A stretch of 8,200 nt of DNA. Origin: an uncultured archaeon (GTDB lineage Archaea > Nanobdellota > Nanobdellia > Woesearchaeales > CAIVOO01). The notes under the pieces were generated by a model, which worked only from the letters and a program-made list of their open reading frames with translations, had not been told where the DNA came from and did not search any database. The number at the start of each line of letters is the position of its first letter. The first letter of the stretch is position 1. The stretch covers positions 1 to 8,200 of the forward strand of contig CAIVOO010000153.1 in assembly GCA_903907555.1 (NCBI GenBank), in the 5' to 3' direction. A program made the position numbers and the translations under genes. Positions 1 to 6,019 of the stretch are shown here, piece by piece.

Positions 1-1350
1 GGTTTTGTGCCTTACATGCCTTGGTCTGTTATTTCTATGAAGAGGATGTATGCGAAGATGGAGGGGATTTTAGAAAGAAAAGGACACCTGCCGTTAATCA
101 TGCCTGCATTGATTCCCGAATCAAACTTTAAAATCGAAGCTGCCCATGTTGAAGGTTTCGCTCCTCAGGTTTTCTGGGTGACAGAGCATGGCGATGGCGA
201 GAAGTTTGAGCAGCGCTACGCATTGAGGCCCACTTCTGAAACAGCATTGTATCAGATGTATTCATTGTGGATCAGAAGCTATAAAGATCTTCCATTCAAG
301 AGATACCAGTCATGCCAGGTCTGGCGACATGAAACAAAGCAGACAAGGCCGTTCTTCAGGACAAGGGAGTTCCACTGGATTGAGGCGCATGATGTTTTCG
401 CCACAGAAGAGCAGGCATACAGCCAGGTAAAAGAGGATATGGAATCGACTTACGAGTTCCTGCACGATTATCTTGCAATTCCATTCATATTCTTTCAGAG
501 GCCGTCGTGGGATACTTTCCCAGGCGCTGTTCACACGTACGCAGCAGATGCATTAATGCCTTCAGGAAAGGTGATGCAGCTGCCGTCAACGCATATGCTA
601 GGGCAGAATTTTTCAAAGCCGTTCAATGTTAAATATGCTGACGAGAACGGAAGCGAAAAATATGGCTACATAACCTGTTATGGCCCTGCAATCTCAAGAA
701 TTTACGGAGCGATGATTGCTCTTCACGGAGATGACAAAGGATTGATACTTCCTTTTGATGTTGCGCCAACGCAGATAGTAATTGTTCCAATACTTTTTGA
801 TGACTCAAAAGATAAAGTCCTGAAGAAATGCGAGGAGATAAAGAAAAGATTGTCAAAATACCATGTGCATGTCGACGACAGGCCAGAATACACTCCTGGC
901 TATAAATTTAATCACTGGGAACTGCGCGGAGTGCCGATTAGGATAGAAGTCGGACCTAAAGATTTAGAAAAGAAAAGTGTTGTCATGACAAAAAGGGGCT
1001 TTAAGGACAAGAGATTCGTTCCAGAGGCAGATCTGGTTGCAGAAGTTGACAAAGTCGCAGCAAACTTCACAAAAGATCTTATTGCAAAATTTGAAAAGCA
1101 ATTCATGGAAAACATTGTCGATGCGAAATCGTTCGAAGAAATGAAAAAAGCAGTGGATTCTGACAAGATTGTGAGGATGAGTTTCTGCTCAAACGATAAA
1201 GACGGAACAGCCTGTGCAGAAAAAGTTGAGAAAGAAGCCGGCGCTTTCGTAAGAGGCATAAGGCTTGATGAGAAGAAGAAGCCTGAAGGCAACTGCGCAA
1301 TCTGCGGAAACAAGGCCAACGCCATAGTTTATGCGGCTAAGTCTTATTAG
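1..1350 (+). CDS. proS: Prolyl-tRNA synthetase, archaeal/eukaryotic type, 5'-truncated by the window edge
   Basis: This class II aminoacyl-tRNA synthetase charges tRNA-Pro with proline using ATP. The frame is open from base 1, so the GTG at base 7 is an internal Val codon and not a start; a few tens of N-terminal residues are missing. Visible family marks in order are an IPESNF/HVEGFAP segment (about bases 115-170), the proline-binding RPTSE loop (from base 226), motif 2 around RHETKQTRPFFRTREFHW (from base 325), the HMLGQNF loop (from about 592), and motif 3 around LHGDDKGLILPFDVAP. The anticodon-binding domain has the family signature running from GYKFNHWELRG to the VGPKDLE segment. The last 60 or so residues form the C-terminal zinc module of archaeal-type enzymes, with two separated cysteines and then CAIC, and the protein ends in the usual terminal Tyr. 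No frameshift is seen. The family assignment is secure; only the start lies outside the window. Confidence 0.97.
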   Translation, partial: GFVPYMPWSVISMKRMYAKMEGILERKGHLPLIMPALIPESNFKIEAAHVEGFAPQVFWVTEHGDGEKFEQRYALRPTSETALYQMYSLWIRSYKDLPFKRYQSCQVWRHETKQTRPFFRTREFHWIEAHDVFATEEQAYSQVKEDMESTYEFLHDYLAIPFIFFQRPSWDTFPGAVHTYAADALMPSGKVMQLPSTHMLGQNFSKPFNVKYADENGSEKYGYITCYGPAISRIYGAMIALHGDDKGLILPFDVAPTQIVIVPILFDDSKDKVLKKCEEIKKRLSKYHVHVDDRPEYTPGYKFNHWELRGVPIRIEVGPKDLEKKSVVMTKRGFKDKRFVPEADLVAEVDKVAANFTKDLIAKFEKQFMENIVDAKSFEEMKKAVDSDKIVRMSFCSNDKDGTACAEKVEKEAGAFVRGIRLDEKKKPEGNCAICGNKANAIVYAAKSY

Positions 1351-1355
1351 CCTTA

Positions 1356-1360
1356 TTTTT
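1356..1360 (+). terminator. Short T-run after proS, possible archaeal terminator
   Basis: A run of five T begins six bases after the proS stop codon, in an AT-rich stretch without a GC-rich hairpin. Archaeal polymerase can stop at T-runs alone, so this is a plausible 3' end for proS ahead of the next promoter. The signal is short and could be chance in AT-rich DNA. Confidence 0.3.
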
Positions 1361-1378
1361 ATAAAATATATATGAAAG

Positions 1379-1386
1379 TTTAAATA
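1379..1386 (+). promoter_or_regulatory. TATA box of the zinc-ribbon gene
   Basis: The octamer TTTAAATA is preceded by purine-rich GAAAG, which suits a BRE. Its centre lies 27.5 bases before the A of the ATG at 1410. In archaea this places the transcription start at or next to the start codon, so the transcript should be leaderless. No Shine-Dalgarno-like sequence lies before the ATG, which agrees. Confidence 0.6.
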
Positions 1387-1409
1387 GCTAGTTTACCATA
1401 TATAGTATT

Positions 1410-1550
1410 ATGCACACACATCTCCATATCAAATGCATGTATTGTAAGGGGGACGCGCATGAGGTTGGTCAGGAGATTTTCTACTGCAATGACTGCGATG
1501 CCATAACTACTTCGGAAGATGCCTTTAAGGAATCAAATAATGCATCTTAA
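1410..1550 (+). CDS. Small zinc-ribbon protein, 46 residues
   Basis: This short frame runs from ATG to TAA and has four cysteines in two CxxC knuckles: C9-M-Y-C12 and C26-N-D-C29, with 13 residues between them. That is the classic geometry of a small zinc ribbon that coordinates one Zn(II). The N-terminus has three histidines (H2, H4, H6), and the C-terminal 17 residues look acidic and disordered. The start is set by an ATG at leaderless distance from the TATA box at 1379-1386. A nested ATG in another frame at 1459 gives only 15 codons and is ignored. I do not recognise the exact family. Free-standing zinc ribbons in archaea often bind nucleic acid or act in transcription or translation complexes, but nothing here fixes the role. 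It lies 59 bases after proS and has its own promoter, so it need not be co-transcribed. Confidence 0.72.
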   Translation: MHTHLHIKCMYCKGDAHEVGQEIFYCNDCDAITTSEDAFKESNNAS

Positions 1551-1583
1551 ACTTTCCTCAATTTAGTCGTCTCTTAGAATTAG

Positions 1584-1766
1584 TCAGTTACTGCTTTTTT
1601 CGGCAGAAACATCTTCCTTTTCAGACGGTATGTTGTCTGAAACTTCTTCTTCCTTTTCCCGCTTGAAAAATTTTACCAGTCGCAAATTGTCCACCACCGA
1701 TTATAACTTAGCCGAAATTCTTTCGACTAATACCTGCTTTCTTTTTATACTTTTAAAGGTTTGCAT
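1584..1766 (-). pseudogene. Small minus-strand reading frame interrupted by one in-frame TAA
   Basis: Read on the minus strand, an ATG at 1766 opens a frame of 21 sense codons ending in a TAA at 1701-1703. The same frame then continues through one Ser codon and a GTG-GTG pair (1697 and 1694) for 37 more codons to a TGA at 1584-1586. The two halves look like one protein: a basic, hydrophobic-patterned N-terminus (for example VLVERISAKL), then LVKFFKREKEEE, then an acidic Glu/Lys/Ser tail. The TATA-like octamer at 1791-1798 is 28.5 bases from the ATG, which suits a leaderless gene. Possible explanations are a recent nonsense mutation, a sequencing error, two separate micro-genes (21 and 37 residues), or readthrough. 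TAA is used as the normal stop of several neighbours, so stop reassignment is unlikely. No family is recognised. Pseudogene is the cautious label; a real 37-residue protein starting at 1697 remains possible. Confidence 0.42.
1708..1730 (-). other. 10-bp hairpin just before the in-frame TAA
   Basis: On the minus strand the arms TTAGTCGAAA and TTTCGGCTAA pair over 10 bases around a three-base GAA loop. One of the ten pairs is a T-G wobble, which becomes a C-A mismatch in plus-strand RNA, so the structure is continuous only in a minus-strand transcript. It ends four bases before the TAA at 1701-1703 and ten bases before the GTG at 1697. No T-run follows on the minus strand, so it does not look like an intrinsic terminator. 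Its function is unknown. Confidence 0.45.
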
Positions 1767-1790
1767 TAAGTTTCTTATAGTCTATATAAT

Positions 1791-1798
1791 TTATATAA
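1791..1798 (-). promoter_or_regulatory. TATA-like box for the minus-strand small frame
   Basis: The palindromic octamer TTATATAA is centred 28.5 bases upstream of the minus-strand ATG at 1766, close to leaderless spacing. Being palindromic, it does not itself show direction. A second TATA-like stretch (about 1743-1758) lies inside the frame and could instead serve the 37-codon downstream half. Confidence 0.4.
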
Positions 1799-1873
1799 AA
1801 AGCACCCAAAATATAAGTTTGCTCTCGACAATTATGTAAAAAATGCCGCTTTTTTCACTTCTAGATAGTAAAA

Positions 1874-1881
1874 TTTATATA
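1874..1881 (+). promoter_or_regulatory. Candidate TATA box of the receiver/kinase fusion gene
   Basis: TTTATATA preceded by A-rich sequence would place transcription start near 1904-1906. That gives a leader of about 25 bases that includes the G-run at 1919-1923. A second AT-rich word near 1897-1906 could instead give an almost leaderless transcript at the GTG. The first is preferred because it leaves the G-run inside the RNA. Confidence 0.45.
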
Positions 1882-1918
1882 CACATATACATAACTTAAT
1901 ATAAAACTTATAAGCGAA

Positions 1919-1923
1919 GGGGG
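1919..1923 (+). promoter_or_regulatory. GGGGG ribosome-binding site that decides the GTG start
   Basis: Five G lie six bases before the GTG at 1930. Five G can pair with the CCUCC core of the 16S 3' end through one central G-U wobble. The spacing supports the GTG over the in-frame ATG at 1948, which would be 24 bases away. The same run at nearly the same distance precedes phoU and the NIP7-like gene. Confidence 0.55.
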
Positions 1924-1929
1924 ATTTAG

Positions 1930-3861
1930 GTGGTTGTAGAATCAAAAATGGCGATTTCACTTGATACTGTAAATGATGGTGCAAAAGAAGGCACCCTGTT
2001 CGCAGTTAATCTTGATACTAGAATTCTTGAGCTGATTAGGAAGTCTTTTGGCGGACATTACACCATAAAAACAGATTCTGAAGCCTTGGACGAAGAGCTC
2101 AAAACAAACATGTCTGGGGTAAAGGCAATAATCTCCAAAGGCGTCATAAGCCTGGAAAAATATATCAATGAAGCTGTTGCAAGAAACGAACTGCCTTCTG
2201 AGCTTGTTGTTGCAGACAGCGCACAGAATCCTGAGCAGATTGTCCGATCAGGGGCATATTACCTTCAGCCAGACATCACAGAGCAGGATCTGGTTTTCAG
2301 AATAAGAAAAGCAATCTATTCCGCAGATTTCAACAGGCATTTCAGGGATGGAAGAAAAATCAAGGCTCTTGTTCTAAGCAACGACTTTGAGCTTAAAAAA
2401 AGGTTAAGCAACATGGTTGCGGTAAGGCCTTTCTCAAGGCTTGTCGAAATGGATTACAGGGATACTCCACACGCAAGCAATGCTGACAAGCTGCTGGCTG
2501 ATAGCTCTTCTTTTTACGATGTTGTCTTATTGGATGAGCCTTCTTCCACATCAGGAAACTCTGATGCCCTTCCTGATTTCATGACTGTAGCAGGAGTTTT
2601 GAGGCAGAAACTGCAGGAAAGAAAATCAGTCCTGACACCGCAATTATATCTCCTAGGTAACGAGATAAAAGCTGAGGAGATGCAGAAATTTGCAGGCGCT
2701 AATGTTGCTCAGATACCAAAAGAAGACTTTAAAGACGTTATGAGCAGGGTTAGCAATTATATCAGATCCGCAAGAAATTCCACAAACAACATTTTTGTTT
2801 TTGCAGGGCTTAGCGGAGCAGGGAAAACAAGGCTTGTTAAAAATCTTGTTCACACAAGAGGATTCACAGTATTCCCGCGCAAGCTGACAACAAGGAATCC
2901 ACGCCTGGACGAAGTCAATTTTGATGAATTCGAATTTCTCCCAAGAGATGAGTATAAAAAAAGAAAGATAGACGGGCAGATACACTTTACTTATGAATTC
3001 TCAGGAGCGGTTTATTCGCTTCCAAAGGAAGTTTTAGTCAATTATGAAAGGGGATATGATGTTTTTGTCATACTTCCATGCACAAAAGTTTCCGATTATC
3101 TCGACCGAGTGAAGAGCATTAATGTAAGGACTGTGCTGATACAGGCTCCTGAAAAGGATTTGCTTGAAAGGCTTGAGCAAAGGCACTGGAGCAGCGGCAA
3201 ATCAAAGACTGACAGGATAAAGCTTGTGAAAGACCTTGAAAGAAGGCTGCATAAAAGACAGTATCAATACTGCGGCTCGATTGTTAATGTAAATTCGCCT
3301 ACAGAAGAGCTTTTTAATCATGCTCTGATAAAGGGTCAGAATAAATTAAGCGAGATACTTGACTGGTATGCTAAACACCCTGAAATAAAAACAGGCGAAG
3401 AGCTTGACAGGAGTTATGTAAGCTATGCCCTTGCGGCGCTTTGCAGGACTGAACTTTCTCCCGAAGCTATAACTTCTTCAAAGAAAGGACCCAACATTGT
3501 GATAAGCAATGAAGACATTATGAAATTTTTCAGTTCTGGCAGGAATAGTGACAAGATGTCGCCTGAATCCCTTCTCCAGTACGCTAATATGGAGCTTTAT
3601 GCAGCTGAATCTGTCATAGACTCTAATAGCTGCTTGTATAAATTTAGTGTCAAGGCTCCGCCTGCAGGAGAGGCAAGTGTGCAAATAGCGAAAAATCTCA
3701 TTCATTTCGGTCTCGAGCAGAATGGATTTGTTGAAGACAATGGAAAATTCTATCTTAACCAGTATGTCATAAAGTCTGATGACGGAAAGATGTACTTAAA
3801 CGGAAAGGGAAGAATTGACCATCCAAGAGTCTCAGGATTCTTCTTTGAAGTGAATTCTTAA
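1930..3861 (+). CDS. Tandem receiver-like domains fused to a divergent guanylate-kinase/PhnN-like kinase domain
   Basis: This 643-residue protein has no family I can name. Residues about 20-132 and 143-282 look like two degenerate CheY-like folds. The second has a strand ending in SND (150-152), a strand VVLLDEP with D202 at the phospho-acceptor position, and a late IPK with K264 as in receivers; the first lacks the acceptor Asp. Residues about 286-475 are a P-loop kinase domain with Walker A GLSGAGKT (293-300), TTR-x-x-R (320-325), E328, a GAVYSLP segment (359-365) and a lid-like Arg-rich stretch (418-442). By eye, three residues that bind GMP in guanylate kinase are replaced (Ser by K318, Tyr by F334, Glu by F353), and the TYEFSGAVY segment resembles PhnN ribose-bisphosphate kinase, so GMP is probably not the substrate. 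Residues about 490-643 form an unrecognised C-terminal domain. No signal peptide or membrane helix is visible, so it is probably cytoplasmic. The GTG start is chosen from the upstream G-run; the ATG seven codons in is the alternative. It converges on phoU with interlocked stops. Confidence 0.9.
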   Translation: MVVESKMAISLDTVNDGAKEGTLFAVNLDTRILELIRKSFGGHYTIKTDSEALDEELKTNMSGVKAIISKGVISLEKYINEAVARNELPSELVVADSAQNPEQIVRSGAYYLQPDITEQDLVFRIRKAIYSADFNRHFRDGRKIKALVLSNDFELKKRLSNMVAVRPFSRLVEMDYRDTPHASNADKLLADSSSFYDVVLLDEPSSTSGNSDALPDFMTVAGVLRQKLQERKSVLTPQLYLLGNEIKAEEMQKFAGANVAQIPKEDFKDVMSRVSNYIRSARNSTNNIFVFAGLSGAGKTRLVKNLVHTRGFTVFPRKLTTRNPRLDEVNFDEFEFLPRDEYKKRKIDGQIHFTYEFSGAVYSLPKEVLVNYERGYDVFVILPCTKVSDYLDRVKSINVRTVLIQAPEKDLLERLEQRHWSSGKSKTDRIKLVKDLERRLHKRQYQYCGSIVNVNSPTEELFNHALIKGQNKLSEILDWYAKHPEIKTGEELDRSYVSYALAALCRTELSPEAITSSKKGPNIVISNEDIMKFFSSGRNSDKMSPESLLQYANMELYAAESVIDSNSCLYKFSVKAPPAGEASVQIAKNLIHFGLEQNGFVEDNGKFYLNQYVIKSDDGKMYLNGKGRIDHPRVSGFFFEVNS

Positions 3862-4790
3862 TATTCGAGTGCAATCCTGCATTCTACTATGTCTTTCAGA
3901 AGCTCCAGAACCTGAGCGAAATTGTTCACAAGGAGAATTTCCGACTGATGCGAGTGCATTTTTGCTATCTCCCGCAGGATTTCATCCCTGTTAAGTATTA
4001 TGCTGTTCATAAGTTCCTTGTTGAACTTGAAGAAAAACTCTTGGTATTTCTGAACACACTTGTTTATCTTCTCAAGGATTTCAACACTCTTTGCAGAAGG
4101 CTTGTTCTTTAGTTGCAGATAATACCTTGCAGTGTATTTTATCATGTCTGTAATCAAATCAATATTTGCAAGTATGTGATAATAATTTTTGTCATGCTTC
4201 TCTGAGAATCCTCTCTTGTTGAGCAGCCTAAGGCAGTAGCTTACAAACTTTGTCAGGGTGTCATGCTTCTCCTCGATTGTTTCAACAAGAACCTTGTCGT
4301 TCTTCTTTATGCCCTCGACAAGATCATTGCTCGCATCAATTAGTAGTCCGAATGTTCTTCTTAGAAGAATTGCAAAATCATCAATGGAACTGGTTGAAAT
4401 GTTCTTGATTAAGCAGTAATTTTCCCTCTGCTGCACTATTTCAACACCCACAAGCCTGTTAACTTCCTCATGAATAATTGAGATAATCTTGACTTCCTTC
4501 ATAGTCCTATGATGCGTTGCTGTCTGGTTGTGGAAATGTATCTCTATAGCGTCATATCCTAGCCTGTAAAGCGACCTAAGCATGAGCATTATTGAAGTCC
4601 TGTCAAGCCCGTCAAGATTTACTGAAACTTCCTGGGTATTGTCTATTTTATCAGTGCTTACTATTACAGAATTGTTCTTCTCTGTGAGCTCTAAAGCATC
4701 TCCTTTCTTTACATTGTACTTTCTTATCCAATCCCTTGGAAGCGAGATTAAGTGTGTTGAGTTTGCAATCTGAATTACTTTCCTTTGCAT
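3858..4790 (-). CDS. AbrB-like DNA-binding domain fused to a PhoU domain, probable phosphate-response regulator
   Basis: This 310-residue protein has a two-part layout common in archaea. Residues about 3-45 form a SpoVT/AbrB-type swapped-hairpin DNA-binding domain (KVIQIANSTHLISLPRDWIRKYNVKKGD, given here in part as ISLPRDW and NVKKGD). Residues about 95-310 are largely helical and PhoU-like, with E173-x-x-x-D177 and D211-x-x-x-D215, which match the acidic E/D-xxx-D metal-binding motif of PhoU helices. Relatives are annotated as phosphate uptake regulators. No Pst transporter gene is in the window, so the phosphate link rests on family only. The start is the ATG at 4790, five bases after a GGGGG run. 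The TAA stop shares the TTAA at 3858-3861 with the convergent kinase-fusion gene. trm1 lies 103 bases upstream on the same strand, but TATA-like words in that gap suggest a separate promoter. Confidence 0.88.
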   Translation of the reverse strand: MQRKVIQIANSTHLISLPRDWIRKYNVKKGDALELTEKNNSVIVSTDKIDNTQEVSVNLDGLDRTSIMLMLRSLYRLGYDAIEIHFHNQTATHHRTMKEVKIISIIHEEVNRLVGVEIVQQRENYCLIKNISTSSIDDFAILLRRTFGLLIDASNDLVEGIKKNDKVLVETIEEKHDTLTKFVSYCLRLLNKRGFSEKHDKNYYHILANIDLITDMIKYTARYYLQLKNKPSAKSVEILEKINKCVQKYQEFFFKFNKELMNSIILNRDEILREIAKMHSHQSEILLVNNFAQVLELLKDIVECRIALEY

Positions 4791-4795
4791 GTGTA

Positions 4796-4800
4796 CCCCC
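4796..4800 (-). promoter_or_regulatory. GGGGG ribosome-binding site of the AbrB-PhoU gene
   Basis: On the minus strand GGGGG is followed by TACAC and then the ATG at 4790, a spacing of five bases. It supports this ATG as the start and matches the element before the genes at 1930 and 7792. Confidence 0.55.
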
Positions 4801-4823
4801 GAATGTCCTTCGAGAAAGAGAAC

Positions 4824-4831
4824 TTTATAAA
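4824..4831 (-). promoter_or_regulatory. Candidate TATA box of the AbrB-PhoU gene
   Basis: The palindromic TTTATAAA is centred about 37 bases before the ATG at 4790. It would start transcription near 4800, leaving a leader of about ten bases that begins at the G-run. A second box, TTATATAA centred near 4847, would give a leader of about 30 bases and leaves the G-run more comfortably inside the RNA. I cannot choose between them from sequence alone. Confidence 0.4.
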
Positions 4832-4893
4832 CTTTTTGCTTTTTTATATAACTCTATATAATTTTGTTATCGTATTAATACCAACTAAGAAAT

Positions 4894-5967
4894 CTAAACA
4901 ACCCTTAGAAAATTCTTAAGATTTATATCAGATCTTATTGAATGAGGATTAAAATGCGTTCTTGAAACCTTGTTTTTTTTCAGTTTTTCAATAACTTCAG
5001 ACATTGGAGAAGAATTTTTCTTGTAAGCCTTTGCTGCTGCATGCATGTCATAGAAGCCAACAACCTGTATTTTTGATTCTTTAAGGATAATTTTGAGAAA
5101 TTCAGCAGTTTCCTTGTCCTTATTTAGCTTCAACATTCGCTCAGCAAGCTTCTCATCCCACAAATTGCCGAGCCATAAAGGCCCTGCATAATCAATTTTA
5201 TGATTTTTTTTGCATTTCTTGCTGAAAATGTCCTTCGAAACCCACCTGTCAAGGCAGCTGTCGCAATGCACAAGATATCCATGCTGCTCCAGAACCTTGT
5301 CAACAGCTGATTTATGTTTTTCGCATCTGAAGAAAATCCTGAAATAATGGTCTTTAGAGTATGAAAATATCGGAACAAGCGCTTTTTCCATCTCTGCCCC
5401 AACCAACTGGACTTTTCTTATCAAAATCCTAAGCCCAACCTCATGCATTAAATAATTGTTCATAGGCTTTGCCCAGTATTTTCTCAAGCAAGCCTCAGGA
5501 TAGGTTCCTGACAGTGGCGCGGTGTCGGTTGCTGTTACTGCAAGTATGCTTTCTCTTGAAAGCCTAATGATTGCAGATTGAAGGAAAGGGTTCGGGCTTC
5601 CGAAAGGATCGACATCGATGTAATCAAATCCTGTGCTTTCGAGCAGGAATCTGTTCGCATCCATATTGCTAATGCTGAATTTTACATCATTCAACTTGGC
5701 ATTCTTTGTCATGTTCTCAACAGCTTCCTTGCTGACATCATTCGCATAAACTTCTTTCACGTTCTTGCATTCCTTCAGAAATCGTATAGCTCTTACTCCT
5801 GAGCCTGCTAATGGGTCTGCTGCACGCAAATCCTGCCCAAGCGCATTTATCAGAAGCACAGATATGTCTCGGTTGAATTTCATTAGCGGGTTGTAGAATA
5901 CCCCAAGCTTTCTTGATATCTTGCCGCTTTCAGGAATATCCAATTTTGTCGTGTTCTCAATTATCAT
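4894..5967 (-). CDS. trm1: tRNA (guanine(26)-N(2))-dimethyltransferase Trm1
   Basis: Trm1 transfers methyl groups from S-adenosylmethionine to N2 of G26 in tRNA, which stabilises the core fold. The 357-residue product starts with the family segment GVFYNPLMKFNRD (22-34). It continues with the SAM-binding ADPLAGSGVRAIR (50-62), the catalytic-region DVDPFGSPNPFLQSAI (118-133), and VTATDTAPLSGTYPE (144-158). A C-terminal zinc-knuckle region has C235-D-S-C238 and C252, then the family's GPLWLG (262-267). The usual second CxxC is altered to C252-K-K-N-H256, so the fourth ligand is missing or shifted to His. The frame stays open another 126 codons upstream, but those are antisense to infB and lie before the conserved N-terminus. 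The ATG at 5967 is chosen because it sits 25.5 bases from a TATA box, a leaderless start. The gene is divergent from infB and upstream of phoU on the same strand. Confidence 0.95.
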   Translation of the reverse strand: MIIENTTKLDIPESGKISRKLGVFYNPLMKFNRDISVLLINALGQDLRAADPLAGSGVRAIRFLKECKNVKEVYANDVSKEAVENMTKNAKLNDVKFSISNMDANRFLLESTGFDYIDVDPFGSPNPFLQSAIIRLSRESILAVTATDTAPLSGTYPEACLRKYWAKPMNNYLMHEVGLRILIRKVQLVGAEMEKALVPIFSYSKDHYFRIFFRCEKHKSAVDKVLEQHGYLVHCDSCLDRWVSKDIFSKKCKKNHKIDYAGPLWLGNLWDEKLAERMLKLNKDKETAEFLKIILKESKIQVVGFYDMHAAAKAYKKNSSPMSEVIEKLKKNKVSRTHFNPHSIRSDINLKNFLRVV

Positions 5968-5989
5968 AAAAGCATTATTACAGATAACA

Positions 5990-5995
5990 TTTAAA
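5990..5995. promoter_or_regulatory. Single palindromic TATA box shared by divergent trm1 and infB
   Basis: TTTAAA sits in the 52-bp gap between two divergent start codons. Its centre is 27.5 bases from the infB ATG at 6020 and 25.5 bases from the trm1 ATG at 5967, and both distances suit leaderless archaeal transcripts. No other TATA-like word in the gap fits either gene. Flanking sequence on the infB side (GATAACA upstream) looks more BRE-like than on the trm1 side. Confidence 0.6.
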
Positions 5996-6019
5996 AAGTA
6001 ATTGTTTTTTTGAGAGCAT

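Larger units (their letters stand above)
1551..1929. other. Long AT-rich gap between the zinc-ribbon gene and the kinase-like gene
   Basis: This stretch has no plus-strand gene that I accept. Its 5' half, read on the minus strand, contains an interrupted small reading frame with its own promoter and a hairpin, listed separately. Its 3' half (about 1767-1929) is strongly AT-rich, with TATA-like words at 1791-1798, 1874-1881 and near 1897-1906. It appears to hold two back-to-back promoters: one firing left for the small minus-strand frame and one firing right for the gene at 1930. No tRNA cloverleaf, direct-repeat array or transposon end was seen. Confidence 0.6.

Noticed and set aside
1103..1300. 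Minus-strand frames under proS
   Set aside because: They are shadows of a conserved coding region, with no independent start signals.
1619..1642. 8-bp perfect inverted repeat TTTCAGAC/GTCTGAAA with an eight-base spacer
   Set aside because: It lies inside the acidic tail of the minus-strand frame and no T-run or second copy was seen; it could be an operator but there is no support.
1630..1839. Plus-strand frame of 69 codons in the long intergenic gap
   Set aside because: It has no ribosome-binding site or placed TATA box, its translation is low-complexity and follows AT-rich promoter DNA, and it overlaps the more protein-like minus-strand frame.
1843..1899. Possible 18-codon upstream frame before the gene at 1930
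   Set aside because: It spans the candidate TATA box at 1874-1881, so it would not be in the transcript, and its composition is just AT-rich DNA.
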